64,000 nt of DNA, from assembly GCF_008364555.1 (NCBI RefSeq), contig NZ_VTUC01000002.1:389627-453626 (forward strand). The letters run 5' to 3'. The notes below the pieces were generated by a model, which ran no database searches, was not told where the DNA came from, and saw only the letters and a list, made by a program, of their open reading frames with translations. This document shows positions 1-12,043 of this stretch, piece by piece (the first letter of the stretch is position 1; every line of letters begins with the position of its first letter). The DNA is from Enterobacter vonholyi. Lineage in GTDB: Bacteria; Pseudomonadota; Gammaproteobacteria; Enterobacterales; Enterobacteriaceae. Both the position numbers and the translations under genes were made by a program.

Positions 1-937
1 ACTCACACTTCTTTTAGTCGGCAATCCCGACGCAATCACGCCATTACTCGCAAAAGCTGACTTTGAACAACGTTCGCGTCTGCAGATTATTCCTGCGCAG
101 TCAGTTATTGCCAGTGATGCCCGACCCTCGCAGGCTATTCGCAATAGTCGTGGCAGCTCTATGCGGATAGCGCTGGAGTTGGTGAAAGAAGGGCGAGCCC
201 AGGCTTGCGTTAGCGCGGGGAATACCGGCGCGCTGATGGGGCTGTCGAAATTACTGCTCAAACCTATTGAAGGTATTGAGCGCCCGGCGCTGGTGACGGT
301 ATTACCGCATCAGCAGAAGGGCAAGACGGTGGTGCTCGATTTAGGCGCTAACGTCGACTGTGATAGTACTATGCTGGCACAGTTTGCCGTGATGGGATCG
401 GTGCTGGCAGAAGAAGTTGTCGGGATCAACACTCCCCGTGTTGCGTTACTGAACATTGGTGAAGAAGAGACCAAAGGCCTGGACAGCATTCGCGAAGCGG
501 CTGAATTGCTCAAACAGGTTCCCTCCATCAACTATATTGGTTATCTCGAAGCCAATGAGTTGTTGACGGGGAAAACGGATGTTCTGGTGTGCGATGGCTT
601 CACCGGAAACGTCACGTTGAAGACCATGGAAGGGGTTGTGCGCATGTTTCTTTCTCTGCTGAAATCTCAGGGAGAAGGCAAAAAAAGCGCCTGGTGGCTC
701 ATTTTATTGAAGCGTTGGCTACAAAAGAGCCTGACGCGGCGATTCAGTCACCTCAACCCCGACCAGTATAATGGCGCCTGTCTGTTAGGATTGCGCGGCA
801 TCGTGATTAAGAGTCATGGCGCCGCCAATCAGCGAGCATTTGCTGTCGCGATTGAACAGGCAGTGCAGGCGGTGCAGCGACAAGTCCCTCAGCGGATTGC
901 CGCTCGCCTGGAATCTGTATTAGCTAAAAGTGACTGA
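1..937 (+). CDS. plsX: Phosphate acyltransferase PlsX (5' end outside window)
   Basis: PlsX converts acyl-ACP and phosphate to acyl-phosphate, the acyl donor for PlsY in phospholipid synthesis; it is a peripheral membrane enzyme. The open frame runs from base 2 without a stop ([12 protein letters not shown]...), so the gene enters from the left edge and the first Met at 161 is internal. Visible conserved blocks are [18 protein letters not shown] and the C-terminal HGAANQRAF region. It sits 6 bases before fabH, as in the E. coli plsX-fabHDG-acpP-fabF cluster. Identity is secure; only the N-terminus is missing. Confidence 0.97.
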   Translation, partial: LTLLLVGNPDAITPLLAKADFEQRSRLQIIPAQSVIASDARPSQAIRNSRGSSMRIALELVKEGRAQACVSAGNTGALMGLSKLLLKPIEGIERPALVTVLPHQQKGKTVVLDLGANVDCDSTMLAQFAVMGSVLAEEVVGINTPRVALLNIGEEETKGLDSIREAAELLKQVPSINYIGYLEANELLTGKTDVLVCDGFTGNVTLKTMEGVVRMFLSLLKSQGEGKKSAWWLILLKRWLQKSLTRRFSHLNPDQYNGACLLGLRGIVIKSHGAANQRAFAVAIEQAVQAVQRQVPQRIAARLESVLAKSD

Positions 938-943
938 GCGTAC

Positions 944-1897
944 ATGTATACGAAGATTTTAGGTACCGGCAGCTACCTGCCAAAACAAGTGCGTACCAAC
1001 GCCGATCTGGAAAAAATGGTAGATACGTCTGACGAGTGGATTGTCACGCGCACAGGTATCCGTGAACGTCGTATTGCCGCGCCAGACGAAACCGTGTCGA
1101 CCATGGGTTACGAAGCCGCACAGCGTGCTATCGAAATGGCGGGCATTGATAAAGAACAGATTGGTTTGATCGTGGTCGCCACGACGTCTGCCACGCATGC
1201 ATTCCCAAGTGCAGCGTGCCAGGTGCAAAACATGCTCGGCATTAAAGGCTGTCCGGCGTTTGACGTCGCTGCAGCGTGCGCAGGCTTCACCTATGCGCTG
1301 AGCGTTGCCGATCAGTACGTGAAATCCGGTGCCGTTAAATATGCGCTGGTGATCGGTGCTGACGTGCTGGCGCGCACCTGCGATCCAACCGATCGCGGAA
1401 CGATCATTATTTTTGGTGATGGCGCAGGCGCGGTGCTGCTGGGGCAGTCCGAAGAGCCGGGTATCATCTCTACGCATCTGCATGCTGATGGCAGCTACGG
1501 CGAGCTGTTGACTCTGCCTAACGCCGATCGCGTTAATCCGGACAACTCGATTTACCTGACCATGGCAGGGAACGAGGTGTTCAAGGTGGCGGTGACTGAG
1601 CTGGCACACATCGTTGATGAAACGCTGGAAGCGAATAACCTTGAGCGTTCCTCGCTCGACTGGCTGGTGCCGCATCAGGCGAACCTGCGCATCATCAGCG
1701 CGACCGCGAAAAAGCTGGGCATGTCGATGGATAACGTTGTTGTGACCCTGGATCGTCACGGCAACACTTCTGCGGCGTCGGTACCGTGCGCATTTGATGA
1801 AGCGGTACGCGATGGACGAATCAAACGGGGCCAGCTGGTCTTGCTTGAAGCCTTCGGTGGCGGGTTCACCTGGGGTTCCGCGCTGGTTCGTTTCTAG
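944..1897 (+). CDS. fabH: Beta-ketoacyl-ACP synthase III
   Basis: FabH condenses acetyl-CoA with malonyl-ACP to start type II fatty-acid synthesis in the cytosol. The protein has 317 residues, the usual E. coli length. The catalytic triad is visible: Cys112 in AAACAGF, the His in VPHQANLRI and the Asn in GNTSAASVP. It starts with ATG 6 bases after the plsX stop and is followed 15 bases later by fabD with an AAGGA ribosome site, so it is read as part of one operon. Nothing unusual is seen. Confidence 0.98.
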   Translation: MYTKILGTGSYLPKQVRTNADLEKMVDTSDEWIVTRTGIRERRIAAPDETVSTMGYEAAQRAIEMAGIDKEQIGLIVVATTSATHAFPSAACQVQNMLGIKGCPAFDVAAACAGFTYALSVADQYVKSGAVKYALVIGADVLARTCDPTDRGTIIIFGDGAGAVLLGQSEEPGIISTHLHADGSYGELLTLPNADRVNPDNSIYLTMAGNEVFKVAVTELAHIVDETLEANNLERSSLDWLVPHQANLRIISATAKKLGMSMDNVVVTLDRHGNTSAASVPCAFDEAVRDGRIKRGQLVLLEAFGGGFTWGSALVRF

Positions 1898-1912
1898 GAT
1901 AAGGAATAAAAA

Positions 1913-2842
1913 ATGACGCAATTTGCTTTTGTGTTCCCGGGCCAGGGCTCTCAAACCGTTGGGATGTTGTCTGAAATGGCAGCAAACTATCCGGTCATTG
2001 AAGAGACTTTCCGTGAAGCTTCTGATGCACTGGGTTATGATTTATGGGCGCTGACCCAGCAGGGGCCGGCCGAAGAGCTGAACAAAACCTGGCAGACCCA
2101 GCCAGCGCTGCTGACCGCATCTGTTGCGCTGTGGCGCGTCTGGCAGCAGCAGGGCGGTAAAGCGCCAGCGCTGCTTGCCGGCCATAGCCTGGGTGAATAC
2201 TCTGCGCTGGTGTGCGCCGGCGTGATCGCGTTTGCTGACGCGGTACGTCTGGTGGAACTGCGCGGTAAATTCATGCAGGAAGCGGTGCCGGAAGGCACGG
2301 GCGGCATGTCTGCCATTATCGGTCTGGATGATGCTGCAATTGCAAAAGCGTGTGAAGAATCTGCTGAAGGCCAGGTTGTCTCGCCGGTGAACTTCAACTC
2401 GCCGGGTCAGGTGGTTATCGCAGGCCATAAAGAAGCGGTTGAGCGTGCCGGTGCGGCCTGTAAAGCAGCGGGCGCTAAGCGTGCGCTGCCGCTGCCTGTC
2501 AGCGTGCCGTCTCACTGCGCGCTGATGAAGCCTGCTGCCGAGAAGCTGGCGGTTGAGCTGGAAAAAATTACCTTTAACGCACCGACGATTTCTGTCGTGA
2601 ACAATGTCGATGTGAAATGCGAAACCGCGCCGGAAGCTATCCGTGACGCACTGGTTCGCCAGCTCTATAGCCCGGTACAGTGGACCAAAACCGTTGAGTT
2701 TATGGCCGCACAGGGCGTTGAGCATCTGTATGAAGTCGGCCCAGGTAAAGTCCTCACCGGTCTGACAAAACGTATTGTTGACACCCTGACAGCCTCGGCG
2801 ATTAACGAGCCGGAAGCGATGTCAGCGGCACTCTCGCAATAA
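1913..2842 (+). CDS. fabD: Malonyl-CoA:ACP transacylase
   Basis: FabD transfers malonyl groups from CoA to acyl carrier protein, supplying the extender unit for all elongation condensations. The 309-residue product has the N-terminal FPGQGSQ block and the nucleophile Ser92 in GHSLGEYSALV; the catalytic His lies in VPSHCALM. A good AAGGA ribosome site precedes the ATG. It lies between fabH and fabG in the conserved operon and has the expected family length. Confidence 0.98.
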   Translation: MTQFAFVFPGQGSQTVGMLSEMAANYPVIEETFREASDALGYDLWALTQQGPAEELNKTWQTQPALLTASVALWRVWQQQGGKAPALLAGHSLGEYSALVCAGVIAFADAVRLVELRGKFMQEAVPEGTGGMSAIIGLDDAAIAKACEESAEGQVVSPVNFNSPGQVVIAGHKEAVERAGAACKAAGAKRALPLPVSVPSHCALMKPAAEKLAVELEKITFNAPTISVVNNVDVKCETAPEAIRDALVRQLYSPVQWTKTVEFMAAQGVEHLYEVGPGKVLTGLTKRIVDTLTASAINEPEAMSAALSQ

Positions 2843-2854
2843 AAGAGGAATACC

Positions 2855-3589
2855 ATGAGTTTTGAAGGAAAAATCGCCCTGGTCACTGGCGCAAGCCGCG
2901 GTATCGGGCGTGCAATTGCTGAAACACTGGTTGCGCGCGGCGCGAAGGTGATTGGTACAGCAACCAGCGAGAATGGCGCTCAGGCCATCAGCGAGTATCT
3001 GGGTGCAAACGGTAAAGGTCTGGTACTGAATGTGACTGAACCTGCATCTATCGAATCTGTTCTGGAAAATATTCGCGCAGAGTTTGGCGAAGTGGATATT
3101 CTGGTAAACAATGCCGGGATCACTCGCGATAACCTGTTAATGCGAATGAAAGACGACGAGTGGAACGATATCATCGAAACCAACCTGTCATCTGTATTCC
3201 GTCTGTCAAAAGCGGTAATGCGCGCTATGATGAAAAAGCGTCATGGTCGTATTATCACTGTCGGTTCTGTGGTAGGTACCATGGGAAATGCTGGTCAGGC
3301 TAACTACGCTGCGGCGAAAGCAGGTCTGATTGGTTTCAGTAAGTCGCTGGCGCGTGAAGTTGCGTCCCGCGGTATTACGGTAAACGTTGTTGCTCCGGGC
3401 TTTATTGAAACGGACATGACGCGTGCGCTGACTGATGAGCAGCGTGCGGGTACGCTGGCGGCAGTTCCGGCGGGTCGTCTTGGCGACCCTAAAGAAATCG
3501 CCAGTGCGGTTGCATTTTTAGCCTCTGACGAAGCGGGTTACATCACTGGTGAGACCCTCCACGTCAACGGCGGGATGTATATGGTTTAA
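2855..3589 (+). CDS. fabG: 3-oxoacyl-ACP reductase
   Basis: FabG is the NADPH-dependent ketoreductase of the elongation cycle and a short-chain dehydrogenase. The glycine-rich cofactor motif TGASRGIG is near the N-terminus, NNAG follows, and the Ser, Tyr and Lys of the active site lie in VGSVVGT and NYAAAKAG. The 244-residue length matches E. coli. The AGAGGA ribosome site lies 12 bases after the fabD stop. The operon continues to acpP after a 153-base gap that holds a promoter. Confidence 0.98.
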   Translation: MSFEGKIALVTGASRGIGRAIAETLVARGAKVIGTATSENGAQAISEYLGANGKGLVLNVTEPASIESVLENIRAEFGEVDILVNNAGITRDNLLMRMKDDEWNDIIETNLSSVFRLSKAVMRAMMKKRHGRIITVGSVVGTMGNAGQANYAAAKAGLIGFSKSLAREVASRGITVNVVAPGFIETDMTRALTDEQRAGTLAAVPAGRLGDPKEIASAVAFLASDEAGYITGETLHVNGGMYMV

Positions 3590-3607
3590 CCACGATAAAA
3601 AAATTTG

Positions 3608-3638
3608 CGTTATTTGGGTAAAAGGCCTCAAAATAACG
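3608..3638 (+). repeat. Imperfect inverted repeat after fabG
   Basis: An 11-base left arm (CGTTATTTGGG) and a right arm (CCTCAAAATAACG) could pair with one bulge just after the fabG stop. No T-run follows directly, so it looks more like an mRNA-processing or attenuating stem between fabG and the highly expressed acpP than a full terminator. The role is inferred. Confidence 0.45.
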
Positions 3639-3669
3639 TAAAATCGTGGTAAGAACTGCCGGGATTTAG

Positions 3670-3697
3670 TTGCAAATTTTTCAACATTTTATACACT
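3670..3697 (+). promoter_or_regulatory. Probable acpP promoter
   Basis: A -35-like TTGCAA (3670-3675) and a -10-like TACACT (3692-3697) are separated by 16 bases, about 45 bases before the acpP start. A strong internal promoter is expected here because AcpP is needed in large excess over its neighbours. Confidence 0.55.
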
Positions 3698-3742
3698 ACG
3701 AAAACCATCGCGAAAGCGAGTTTTGATAGGAAATTTAAGAGT

Positions 3743-3979
3743 ATGAGCACTATCGAAGAACGCGTTAAGAAAATTATCGGCGAACAGCTGGGCGTTAAGC
3801 AGGAAGAAGTTGTGAACTCCGCTTCCTTCGTTGAAGACCTGGGCGCAGATTCTCTTGACACCGTTGAGCTGGTAATGGCTCTGGAAGAAGAGTTTGATAC
3901 TGAGATTCCGGACGAAGAAGCTGAGAAGATCACCACCGTTCAGGCTGCCATTGATTACATCAACGGTCACCAGGCGTAA
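3743..3979 (+). CDS. acpP: Acyl carrier protein
   Basis: AcpP carries growing acyl chains on a 4'-phosphopantetheine arm. The 78-residue acidic protein has the attachment serine in [10 protein letters not shown] (Ser37 counting Met1). It is the shuttle for every Fab enzyme in this cluster and also the substrate source for PlsX. It has its own promoter upstream and a hairpin downstream, in line with separate, high expression. Sequence and length are those of the enterobacterial protein. Confidence 0.99.
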   Translation: MSTIEERVKKIIGEQLGVKQEEVVNSASFVEDLGADSLDTVELVMALEEEFDTEIPDEEAEKITTVQAAIDYINGHQA

Positions 3980-3991
3980 GTGAACATCTCC

Positions 3992-5312
<1,321 letters not shown>

Positions 5313-5334
5313 TCCTGACGTCCCGATAGCTTTT

Positions 5335-5363
5335 AAAAAGGTCCGCTTGCCGGGCCTTTTTTA
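5335..5363 (+). terminator. Terminator after fabF
   Basis: AAAAGGTCCG pairs with CGGGCCTTTT around a short loop, ending in a T-run. It closes the fatty-acid cluster. Confidence 0.8.
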
Positions 5364-5432
5364 TTAAGGCTAATCTTCTTGTCGGCTGCATGACATCCTG
5401 CCAGACTAAACGTCCACGCATAAGGAGCCACC

Positions 5433-6242
5433 ATGTTTTTAATCAATGGCCTTGAGCAGGACACGCTGCCTGCCAGCGACAGGGCAATACAGTTCGGTGA
5501 TGGTTGCTTTACGACGGCGCGCATTCTGGATGGCGATGTCTGCCTGCTGGAGGCGCATATTCGACGCCTGCAGCATGGCTGTGAAAAGCTAATGATCCCT
5601 TTTACGCACTGGGACATGCTGCGTCAGGAAATGTGCCAGCTGGCTACGGAGAAGGACAGCGGTGTACTCAAAGTCATTATCAGCCGCGGTAGTGGTGGCC
5701 GGGGTTATAGCGCTGCATCGTGTCTCAACCCAACGCGAATCCTCTCCGTATCAGCTTATCCCGCGCATTACTCTCGCTGGCGAGAAGACGGCGTCACGCT
5801 AACGCTGAGCCCGGTGCGACTGGGACGAAACCCGATGCTGGCCGGGCTTAAGCATCTCAATCGCCTGGAGCAGGTGCTCATTCGTACTCATCTTGAACAG
5901 ACGGACGCCGATGAGGCGCTGGTTCTTGACAGCGAAGGGTTCATTACGGAATGCTGTGCGGCTAATTTATTCTGGCGGCAGGGGGGAGAAGTGTTCACTC
6001 CGTCGCTGGAACACGCTGGCGTAAATGGGTTAATGCGTCAGTTTTGTCTGGAACAGCTGGCACGCTCTGACTTTCGCGTTGTCGAAGTTAGTGCAGGAGA
6101 AACCGCACTAAAGGCCGCAGATGAAGTCATCATCTGCAACGCGCTGATGCCTGTTGTACCCGTCCGTGCGTATGGCCAACAACGCTGGTCCTCGCGCGAG
6201 CTGTTTCAGTTTTTAGCCCCGATATGTGAGCAAATCAGATAG
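5433..6242 (+). CDS. pabC: Aminodeoxychorismate lyase
   Basis: PabC is a PLP enzyme that releases pyruvate from 4-amino-4-deoxychorismate to give p-aminobenzoate for folate synthesis. The 269-residue protein is a fold-type IV aminotransferase-like enzyme; the PLP lysine is expected in the segment [12 protein letters not shown]. The ATG at 5433 has an AAGGAG site six bases upstream. It ends 2 bases before mltG, suggesting co-transcription with mltG, tmk, holB and ycfH. Length equals the E. coli enzyme. Confidence 0.96.
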   Translation: MFLINGLEQDTLPASDRAIQFGDGCFTTARILDGDVCLLEAHIRRLQHGCEKLMIPFTHWDMLRQEMCQLATEKDSGVLKVIISRGSGGRGYSAASCLNPTRILSVSAYPAHYSRWREDGVTLTLSPVRLGRNPMLAGLKHLNRLEQVLIRTHLEQTDADEALVLDSEGFITECCAANLFWRQGGEVFTPSLEHAGVNGLMRQFCLEQLARSDFRVVEVSAGETALKAADEVIICNALMPVVPVRAYGQQRWSSRELFQFLAPICEQIR

Positions 6243-6244
6243 TC

Positions 6245-7267
6245 ATGAAAAAAATGTTGCGCTTTGTCCTTATCCTCATCGTCGCGCTGGGCATCGCTGG
6301 CGGAGCAGGCGTATGGAAAGTACGCCAGCTGGCGGACAGCAAGATCCTGGTTAAAGACGAAACGATCTTTACCCTGAAAGCGGGAACCGGCCGTCAGGCG
6401 CTTGGGGAACAGCTCTATGGCGACAAGATTATTAATCGTCCGCGGGTATTCCAGTGGCTATTGCGCGTGGAGCCTGAGCTGTCACATTTCAAAGCCGGCA
6501 CCTATCGCTTTACGCCAGGAATGACCGTCAGAGAGATGCTGCAGCTGCTCGAAAGCGGCAAAGAAGCCCAGTTCCCTCTGCGATTTGTGGAAGGGATGCG
6601 CCTGAGCGATTACCTTAAACAGCTGCGCGATGCGCCGTATATCAAACATACGTTAAAAGACGATAGCTATCAGACGGTAGCAGAAGCGCTGAAGCTTGAG
6701 CATCCGGAATGGGTGGAAGGCTGGTTCTGGCCAGACACCTGGATGTACACGGCAGGCACGACCGATGTGGCCATCCTTAAGCGGGCGTACAAAAAAATGG
6801 TCGCCGCAGTGGATGCCGCCTGGCAGGGGCGAATGGAAGGATTGCCTTACAGCGATCAGAACCAGTTCGTAACCATGGCCTCGATCATTGAGAAAGAGAC
6901 CGCCGTTGCCGCCGAGCGCGATCGGGTGGCGTCGGTGTTTATCAACCGCCTGCGTATCGGCATGCGTCTGCAAACCGATCCTACCGTTATCTACGGCATG
7001 GGCGAGAGCTACGCCGGCAAGATCTCACGAAAAGATCTGGAGACGCCAACGGCGTATAATACCTACGTGATTAGCGGTTTACCGCCAGGCCCGATTGCCA
7101 CGCCGAGCGAGGCGTCGCTAAAAGCAGCCGCGCATCCGGCTAAAACACCGTATCTCTATTTTGTGGCTGATGGAAAAGGGGGGCACACCTTTAACACCAA
7201 CCTTGCCAGCCACAACCGCTCTGTTCAGGACTATCTGAAGGCACTTAAGGAAAAAAATGCGCAGTAA
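6245..7267 (+). CDS. mltG: Endolytic murein transglycosylase MltG
   Basis: MltG cleaves nascent glycan strands and is thought to set their length. The protein (340 residues) begins with a charged start and a single membrane helix (about residues 5-25), followed by a LysM-like region and the YceG catalytic domain; the catalytic Glu lies in [10 protein letters not shown]. Its end overlaps tmk by 11 bases, so the two are translationally coupled. Confidence 0.96.
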   Translation: MKKMLRFVLILIVALGIAGGAGVWKVRQLADSKILVKDETIFTLKAGTGRQALGEQLYGDKIINRPRVFQWLLRVEPELSHFKAGTYRFTPGMTVREMLQLLESGKEAQFPLRFVEGMRLSDYLKQLRDAPYIKHTLKDDSYQTVAEALKLEHPEWVEGWFWPDTWMYTAGTTDVAILKRAYKKMVAAVDAAWQGRMEGLPYSDQNQFVTMASIIEKETAVAAERDRVASVFINRLRIGMRLQTDPTVIYGMGESYAGKISRKDLETPTAYNTYVISGLPPGPIATPSEASLKAAAHPAKTPYLYFVADGKGGHTFNTNLASHNRSVQDYLKALKEKNAQ

Positions 7268-7898
7268 ATACATTGTCATTGAGGGACTTGAAGGGGCGGG
7301 TAAAACCACTGCCCGCAACGTGGTAGTGGATACGCTCAAATCACTTGGCGTGGCGGACATGGTGTTTACCCGTGAGCCGGGCGGCACGCAGCTGGCTGAA
7401 AAGCTGCGCTGCCTGGTGCTGGATATTAAATCCGTCGGCGACGAAGTTATCACTGACAAAGCCGAAGTGCTGATGTTCTACGCGGCGCGCGTGCAGCTGG
7501 TTGAGACGGTGATCAAACCCGCCCTGGCCGAGGGTAAGTGGGTGATCGGTGACCGTCACGATCTGTCGACTCAGGCGTATCAGGGCGGCGGACGCGGCAT
7601 CGACCAGACCATGCTGGCAACGCTGCGTAATGCCGTACTGGGAGATTTTCGCCCCGACCTGACGCTCTATCTGGATGTAACCCCGGAAGTGGGCCTCAAG
7701 CGTGCCCGCGCGCGCGGCGAGCTGGACCGCATAGAACAAGAGTCGTTTGATTTCTTTAACCGCACCCGTGCGCGCTATCTTGAACTGGCCGCACAGGACA
7801 GCTCAATTTGTACCATCGATGCGACGCAATCCCTGGACGACGTCACGCGTGACATTCAGCAAACCGTGACGCAGTGGATGCAGGAGCAGCAGGCATGA
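7257..7898 (+). CDS. tmk: Thymidylate kinase
   Basis: Tmk phosphorylates dTMP to dTDP. The 213-residue protein has the P-loop GLEGAGKTT near residue 10, the substrate motif FTREPGG and [17 protein letters not shown], with the basic lid typical of the E. coli type. It overlaps mltG at its start and holB by 4 bases at its end (ATGA overlap), placing it inside a tightly packed operon. Confidence 0.98.
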   Translation: MRSKYIVIEGLEGAGKTTARNVVVDTLKSLGVADMVFTREPGGTQLAEKLRCLVLDIKSVGDEVITDKAEVLMFYAARVQLVETVIKPALAEGKWVIGDRHDLSTQAYQGGGRGIDQTMLATLRNAVLGDFRPDLTLYLDVTPEVGLKRARARGELDRIEQESFDFFNRTRARYLELAAQDSSICTIDATQSLDDVTRDIQQTVTQWMQEQQA

Positions 7899-8899
7899 AA
7901 TGGTATCCATGGTTGCGCCCGCACTTTGAACAGCTGATCGGCAGCTATCAGGCGGGGCGGGGGCATCATGCGTTACTGATTCAGGCATTGCCGGGAATGG
8001 GCGATGACGCGTTGATTTATGCCATCACCCGTTTTCTGATGTGCCAGCAGCCGGAAGGGCATAAGAGCTGCGGCAAATGCCGCGGCTGCCAGCTGATGCA
8101 GGCGGGTACACATCCTGACTACTACACCCTTGAGCCTGAGAAGGGTAAAAGCGCGCTGGGTATCGATGCCGTGCGGGAAGTCAGTGAAAAATTGTATGAA
8201 CACGCGCGGCTGGGCGGCGCTAAAGTGGTCTGGCTTAAAGACGCCACGCAGCTGACCGAGGCGGCCGCTAATGCCCTGCTGAAAACCCTGGAAGAGCCAC
8301 CGGTGAAAACGTGGTTTTTCCTCTCGTGCCGCGATCCGGGACGATTACTGGCGACGCTGCGTAGCCGCTGTCGTCTTCATCACCTTGCGGTTCCTCAGGA
8401 ATCGTGGGCGCTGAGCTGGCTGGAACGAGAGGTGACAACGTCACCTGAGAGCGCGCTGTCCGCCTTGCGCCTGAGCAGCGGCGCGCCTGCGGCGGCGCTG
8501 GCATTACTGCAGCCTGACGTCTGGTCAGAGCGAGAAACGCTCTGCCGTGCCATCGAAACGGCACTGAATAACCACGACTGGCTAAGTTTACTGCCTGCGC
8601 TTAACAGCGAGCGGGCCGTTGATCGGCTGCACTGGCTGGCCTCCTTGCTGCTGGATGCGCTCAAAATCCAGCAAGGGGCAACGCTTCTAACCAACCCGGA
8701 TGCGTGGGCGCTGGTGAATACGCTGGCGAACCGCCTCTCAGGGACGGTTCTTCACGCTATGCTTCATGAAATTTGCCAAAGCCGTGAACAGCTTTTAACC
8801 GTGACGGGGCTTAATCGCGAGCTTTTACTGACCGACCAGTTACTGCGTATCGAACATTACCTGCAACCCGGCGTCACACCGCCTGTTTCCCATCTCTGA
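7895..8899 (+). CDS. holB: DNA polymerase III delta' subunit
   Basis: Delta' is the rigid stator of the clamp loader. The start at 7895 (ATGA overlap with tmk) gives 334 residues beginning [11 protein letters not shown], the E. coli length; an earlier in-frame Met at 7874 lies within tmk and is not favoured. A four-Cys zinc module is visible (C..C..C in CGKCRGC, preceded by another Cys), and the degenerate nucleotide site lacks a usable Walker A. Conserved SRC motif appears as SRCRLHHL. Confidence 0.96.
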   Translation: MKWYPWLRPHFEQLIGSYQAGRGHHALLIQALPGMGDDALIYAITRFLMCQQPEGHKSCGKCRGCQLMQAGTHPDYYTLEPEKGKSALGIDAVREVSEKLYEHARLGGAKVVWLKDATQLTEAAANALLKTLEEPPVKTWFFLSCRDPGRLLATLRSRCRLHHLAVPQESWALSWLEREVTTSPESALSALRLSSGAPAAALALLQPDVWSERETLCRAIETALNNHDWLSLLPALNSERAVDRLHWLASLLLDALKIQQGATLLTNPDAWALVNTLANRLSGTVLHAMLHEICQSREQLLTVTGLNRELLLTDQLLRIEHYLQPGVTPPVSHL

Positions 8900-8909
8900 G
8901 AGAGACATT

Positions 8910-9704
8910 ATGTTTTTAGTCGACTCACACTGCCATCTTGATGGCCTGGATTATCAATCCCTGCATAAAAACGTGGATGACGTGCTGGCAAAAGCCGCTG
9001 CCCGCGATGTGAAATTTTGCCTTGCGGTGGCGACGACGCTGCCGGGCTATCGCTCCATGCGTGAGCTGGTGGGCGTTCGCGATAACGTGGTGTTCTCCTG
9101 CGGCGTGCACCCGTTGAATCAGGACGAGGTCTACGACGTTGAGGATCTTCGCCGCCTGGCAGCAGAAGAGGGCGTGGTGGCGATGGGCGAAACCGGGCTG
9201 GACTATTTTTACACGCCGGAAACCAAATCTCGCCAGCAGGAGTCCTTCCGCAACCATATTCGCATTGGCCGTGAACTTAATAAGCCGGTTATCGTCCACA
9301 CCCGCGATGCACGTGCGGATACGCTGGCGATCCTCCGGGAAGAAAACGTGACGGATTGCGGTGGCGTACTACACTGTTTCACAGAAGACAGAGAAACGGC
9401 GGGTAAACTGCTTGATTTGGGATTTTATATCTCGTTTTCGGGGATCGTGACGTTCCGTAACGCTGAGCAGCTCCGGGATGCCGCGCGTTATGTTCCGCTC
9501 GATCGCATTCTGGTGGAGACAGACTCTCCGTATTTGGCCCCGGTACCGCATCGCGGTAAAGAAAACCAACCGGCGATGACGCGAGACGTGGCCGAGTACA
9601 TGGCCGTACTGAAGGGCGTCAGCATCGATGAGCTGGCCCGCGTGACGACGGAAAACTTCTCCGCGCTGTTCCATATTGACCCCGCCCGCCTGCAATCTGT
9701 CTGA
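8910..9704 (+). CDS. ycfH: TatD-family metal-dependent hydrolase YcfH
   Basis: A TatD-type amidohydrolase-fold phosphoesterase; the precise substrate of YcfH is not settled. The 264-residue protein shows the metal ligands DSHCHLD at residues 5-11, the Glu in GETGLDY, VHTRDA, LHCF and ETDSPYL. The ATG follows a GAGAGA site 10 bases after holB, so it is the last gene of the pabC-mltG-tmk-holB-ycfH unit. Confidence 0.95.
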   Translation: MFLVDSHCHLDGLDYQSLHKNVDDVLAKAAARDVKFCLAVATTLPGYRSMRELVGVRDNVVFSCGVHPLNQDEVYDVEDLRRLAAEEGVVAMGETGLDYFYTPETKSRQQESFRNHIRIGRELNKPVIVHTRDARADTLAILREENVTDCGGVLHCFTEDRETAGKLLDLGFYISFSGIVTFRNAEQLRDAARYVPLDRILVETDSPYLAPVPHRGKENQPAMTRDVAEYMAVLKGVSIDELARVTTENFSALFHIDPARLQSV

Positions 9705-10001
9705 TACACCTGTTTTTTTTAGGCTCGTAATTAATAAGTAAAGCGAGTAAAGTTCACCGCCTCATTTGGGGCGGTGAGGATGTTTTTAGACACATCCGGA
9801 CATGCTTTTTGTAAATAACTGAAAGTTTTTCGACCGCCTTAAGCTGAAACGTGATAGCCGTCAAACAAACTCAGAGGGAATTATTTTACTCTGTGTAATA
9901 AATAAAGGGCGCTTAGATGTCCTGTCCACGGCACGGTACTCCCCCCGGGCCAATGCGTGAAAGCGTAAAAAAAGCACAAATACTCAGGAGCACTCTCAAT
10001 T
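9705..10001 (+). promoter_or_regulatory. ycfH-ptsG intergenic region with ptsG control signals
   Basis: This stretch of just under 300 bases has no gene. A hairpin (TCACCGCC 9754-9761 / GGCGGTGA 9770-9777, T-rich tail) may end ycfH. A CRP-like site (GTGA-N6-TCAA, 9851-9864) and an Mlc-like operator (9879-9904, TTATTTTACTCTGTGTAATA core) precede the ptsG leader. The leader near 9975-9998 (CTCAGGAGCACTC) matches the part of E. coli ptsG mRNA paired by the sRNA SgrS. Site names come from knowledge of E. coli ptsG; the matches themselves are visible. Confidence 0.8.
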
Positions 10002-11435
10002 ATGTTTAAGAATGCATTTGCTAACCTGCAAAAGGTCGGTAAATCGCTGATGCTGCCAGTATCCGTACTGCCTATCGCAGGTATCCTGCTGGGTGTCGGT
10101 TCTGCTAACTTCAGCTGGCTGCCAGCCGTAGTGTCCCACGTGATGGCCGAAGCAGGCGGTTCTGTCTTTGCTAACATGCCACTGATCTTCGCGATCGGTG
10201 TGGCTCTGGGCTTCACCAATAACGACGGCGTTTCTGCGCTGGCTGCAGTGGTTGCCTACGGCATCATGGTGAAAACCATGGCTGTGGTTGCGCCGCTGGT
10301 TCTGCATTTACCGGCAGAAGAGATCGCCGCGAAACACCTGGCAGACACCGGTGTTCTGGGCGGTATCATCTCCGGTGCGATTGCAGCGTATATGTTTAAC
10401 CGCTTCTATCGCATCAAGCTGCCTGAGTATCTGGGCTTCTTTGCGGGCAAGCGTTTCGTTCCGATCATTTCTGGTCTGGCAGCGATTTTCACTGGCGTGA
10501 TCCTGTCCTTCATCTGGCCACCAATTGGCTCTGCTATCCAGACCTTCTCTCAGTGGGCTGCTTACCAGAACCCGGTCGTGGCGTTTGGTATCTACGGCTT
10601 CATCGAGCGTTGCCTGGTGCCATTCGGTCTGCACCACATCTGGAACGTTCCTTTCCAGATGCAGATTGGTGAATTCACCAACGCAGCAGGCCAGGTATTC
10701 CACGGCGATATCCCACGTTACATGGCGGGCGACCCAACTGCAGGTAAACTGTCTGGTGGCTTCCTGTTCAAAATGTACGGTCTGCCAGCAGCGGCGATTG
10801 CTATCTGGCACTCTGCTAAGCCAGAGAACCGTGCAAAAGTGGGCGGTATCATGATCTCCGCAGCGCTGACCTCGTTCCTGACCGGTATCACCGAGCCGAT
10901 CGAGTTCTCCTTCATGTTCGTTGCGCCGATCCTGTACGTTATCCACGCGATTCTGGCGGGCCTGGCGTTCCCAATCTGTATCCTGCTGGGTATGCGTGAC
11001 GGTACGTCCTTCTCTCACGGCCTGATCGACTTCATCGTTCTGTCCGGTAACAGCAGCAAACTGTGGCTGTTCCCTATCGTGGGTGCGTGCTATGCCGTTG
11101 TTTACTACACCATCTTCCGCGTGCTGATTAAAGCACTGGACCTGAAAACTCCGGGTCGTGAAGATGCGACAGAAGACAGCAAAGCTGGCGCTACCAGCGA
11201 AATGGCTCCGGCACTGGTCGCAGCGTTCGGCGGTAAAGAGAACATCACTAACCTGGACGCGTGCATCACTCGTCTGCGTGTGAGCGTTGCCGACGTAGCG
11301 AAAGTAGACCAGCCGGGTCTGAAAAAACTGGGCGCAGCGGGCGTAGTTGTTGCAGGTTCTGGTGTACAGGCAATCTTCGGTACCAAATCCGATAACCTGA
11401 AAACCGAAATGGATGAGTACATCCGCAGCAACTAA
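10002..11435 (+). CDS. ptsG: PTS glucose-specific EIICB component
   Basis: PtsG imports and phosphorylates glucose. The 477-residue protein has the membrane IIC domain (about 1-385) and a cytosolic IIB domain with the phosphorylated Cys421 in [10 protein letters not shown]. The Glu-containing [10 protein letters not shown] block of the sugar site is present. Expression is expected to respond to Mlc, CRP-cAMP and SgrS through the upstream leader. In K-12 the next gene is fhuE; here ptsG is followed directly by hinT. Confidence 0.99.
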   Translation: MFKNAFANLQKVGKSLMLPVSVLPIAGILLGVGSANFSWLPAVVSHVMAEAGGSVFANMPLIFAIGVALGFTNNDGVSALAAVVAYGIMVKTMAVVAPLVLHLPAEEIAAKHLADTGVLGGIISGAIAAYMFNRFYRIKLPEYLGFFAGKRFVPIISGLAAIFTGVILSFIWPPIGSAIQTFSQWAAYQNPVVAFGIYGFIERCLVPFGLHHIWNVPFQMQIGEFTNAAGQVFHGDIPRYMAGDPTAGKLSGGFLFKMYGLPAAAIAIWHSAKPENRAKVGGIMISAALTSFLTGITEPIEFSFMFVAPILYVIHAILAGLAFPICILLGMRDGTSFSHGLIDFIVLSGNSSKLWLFPIVGACYAVVYYTIFRVLIKALDLKTPGREDATEDSKAGATSEMAPALVAAFGGKENITNLDACITRLRVSVADVAKVDQPGLKKLGAAGVVVAGSGVQAIFGTKSDNLKTEMDEYIRSN

Positions 11436-11456
11436 GTTGTGACCTGGGGAGACTAA

Positions 11457-11480
11457 GGCAGCCGAATGGCTGCCTTTTTT
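11457..11480 (+). terminator. ptsG terminator
   Basis: GGCAGCC and GGCTGCC pair around GAAT and are followed by six T. A strong intrinsic terminator 20 bases after the ptsG stop. Confidence 0.9.
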
Positions 11481-11682
11481 ATTTGTGTCTTAAAAAACGC
11501 CACTGAGGCACAAGAGCGGTCACTCTTCAGTCAGCTGATGAACATTCAGGAAAGAAATCGAGGGAGGAGGTTGAAAGGACAGGAGAAACTCGCTCATACT
11601 CTTGCATTGTGTCACACACCGATCCCGGGAGTGTGTTTACAGCGGACGCATTGCGCCAGATTAAACAAAAAAGGAAAAGGTC

Positions 11683-12042
11683 ATGGCTGAAGAAACGATT
11701 TTCAGTAAAATTATCCGCCGCGAAATTCCGTCGGATATCGTCTATCAGGATGAACTGGTGACGGCTTTCCGGGACATTTCCCCTCAGGCCCCGACGCACA
11801 TCCTTATTATTCCCAATATTCTGATTCCGACTGTAAACGACGTAAAAACCGAGCATGAAGTGGCGTTAGGTCGTATGCTGACGGTGGCCGCGAAAATCGC
11901 TGAACAGGAAGGCATTGCACAAGACGGTTATCGTCTGATCATGAACTGCAACCGTCACGGTGGCCAGGAAGTTTATCATATTCACATGCATCTGCTGGGT
12001 GGACGTCCTCTGGGACCGATGCTGGCACATAAAGGTCTTTGA
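11683..12042 (+). CDS. hinT: HIT-family purine nucleoside phosphoramidase
   Basis: HinT hydrolyses adenosine phosphoramidates and lysyl-AMP-type adducts. The 119-residue protein has the histidine-triad motif [11 protein letters not shown] near the C-terminus. It starts with ATG after an AAGGAAAAGG site and ends one base before ycfL. It heads the hinT-ycfL-lpoB-thiK-nagZ-ycfP run conserved with E. coli. Confidence 0.97.
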   Translation: MAEETIFSKIIRREIPSDIVYQDELVTAFRDISPQAPTHILIIPNILIPTVNDVKTEHEVALGRMLTVAAKIAEQEGIAQDGYRLIMNCNRHGGQEVYHIHMHLLGGRPLGPMLAHKGL

Positions 12043-12043
12043 C

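Noticed and set aside
959..1954. 331-codon frame antisense to fabH
   Set aside because: Arg/His-rich composition and full overlap with fabH mark it as a shadow. The same holds for similar frames opposite fabF, purB, mnmA, pepT and ndh.
11466..11690. 74-codon frame between ptsG and hinT
   Set aside because: It begins inside the ptsG terminator, has no ribosome site and overlaps the hinT leader.
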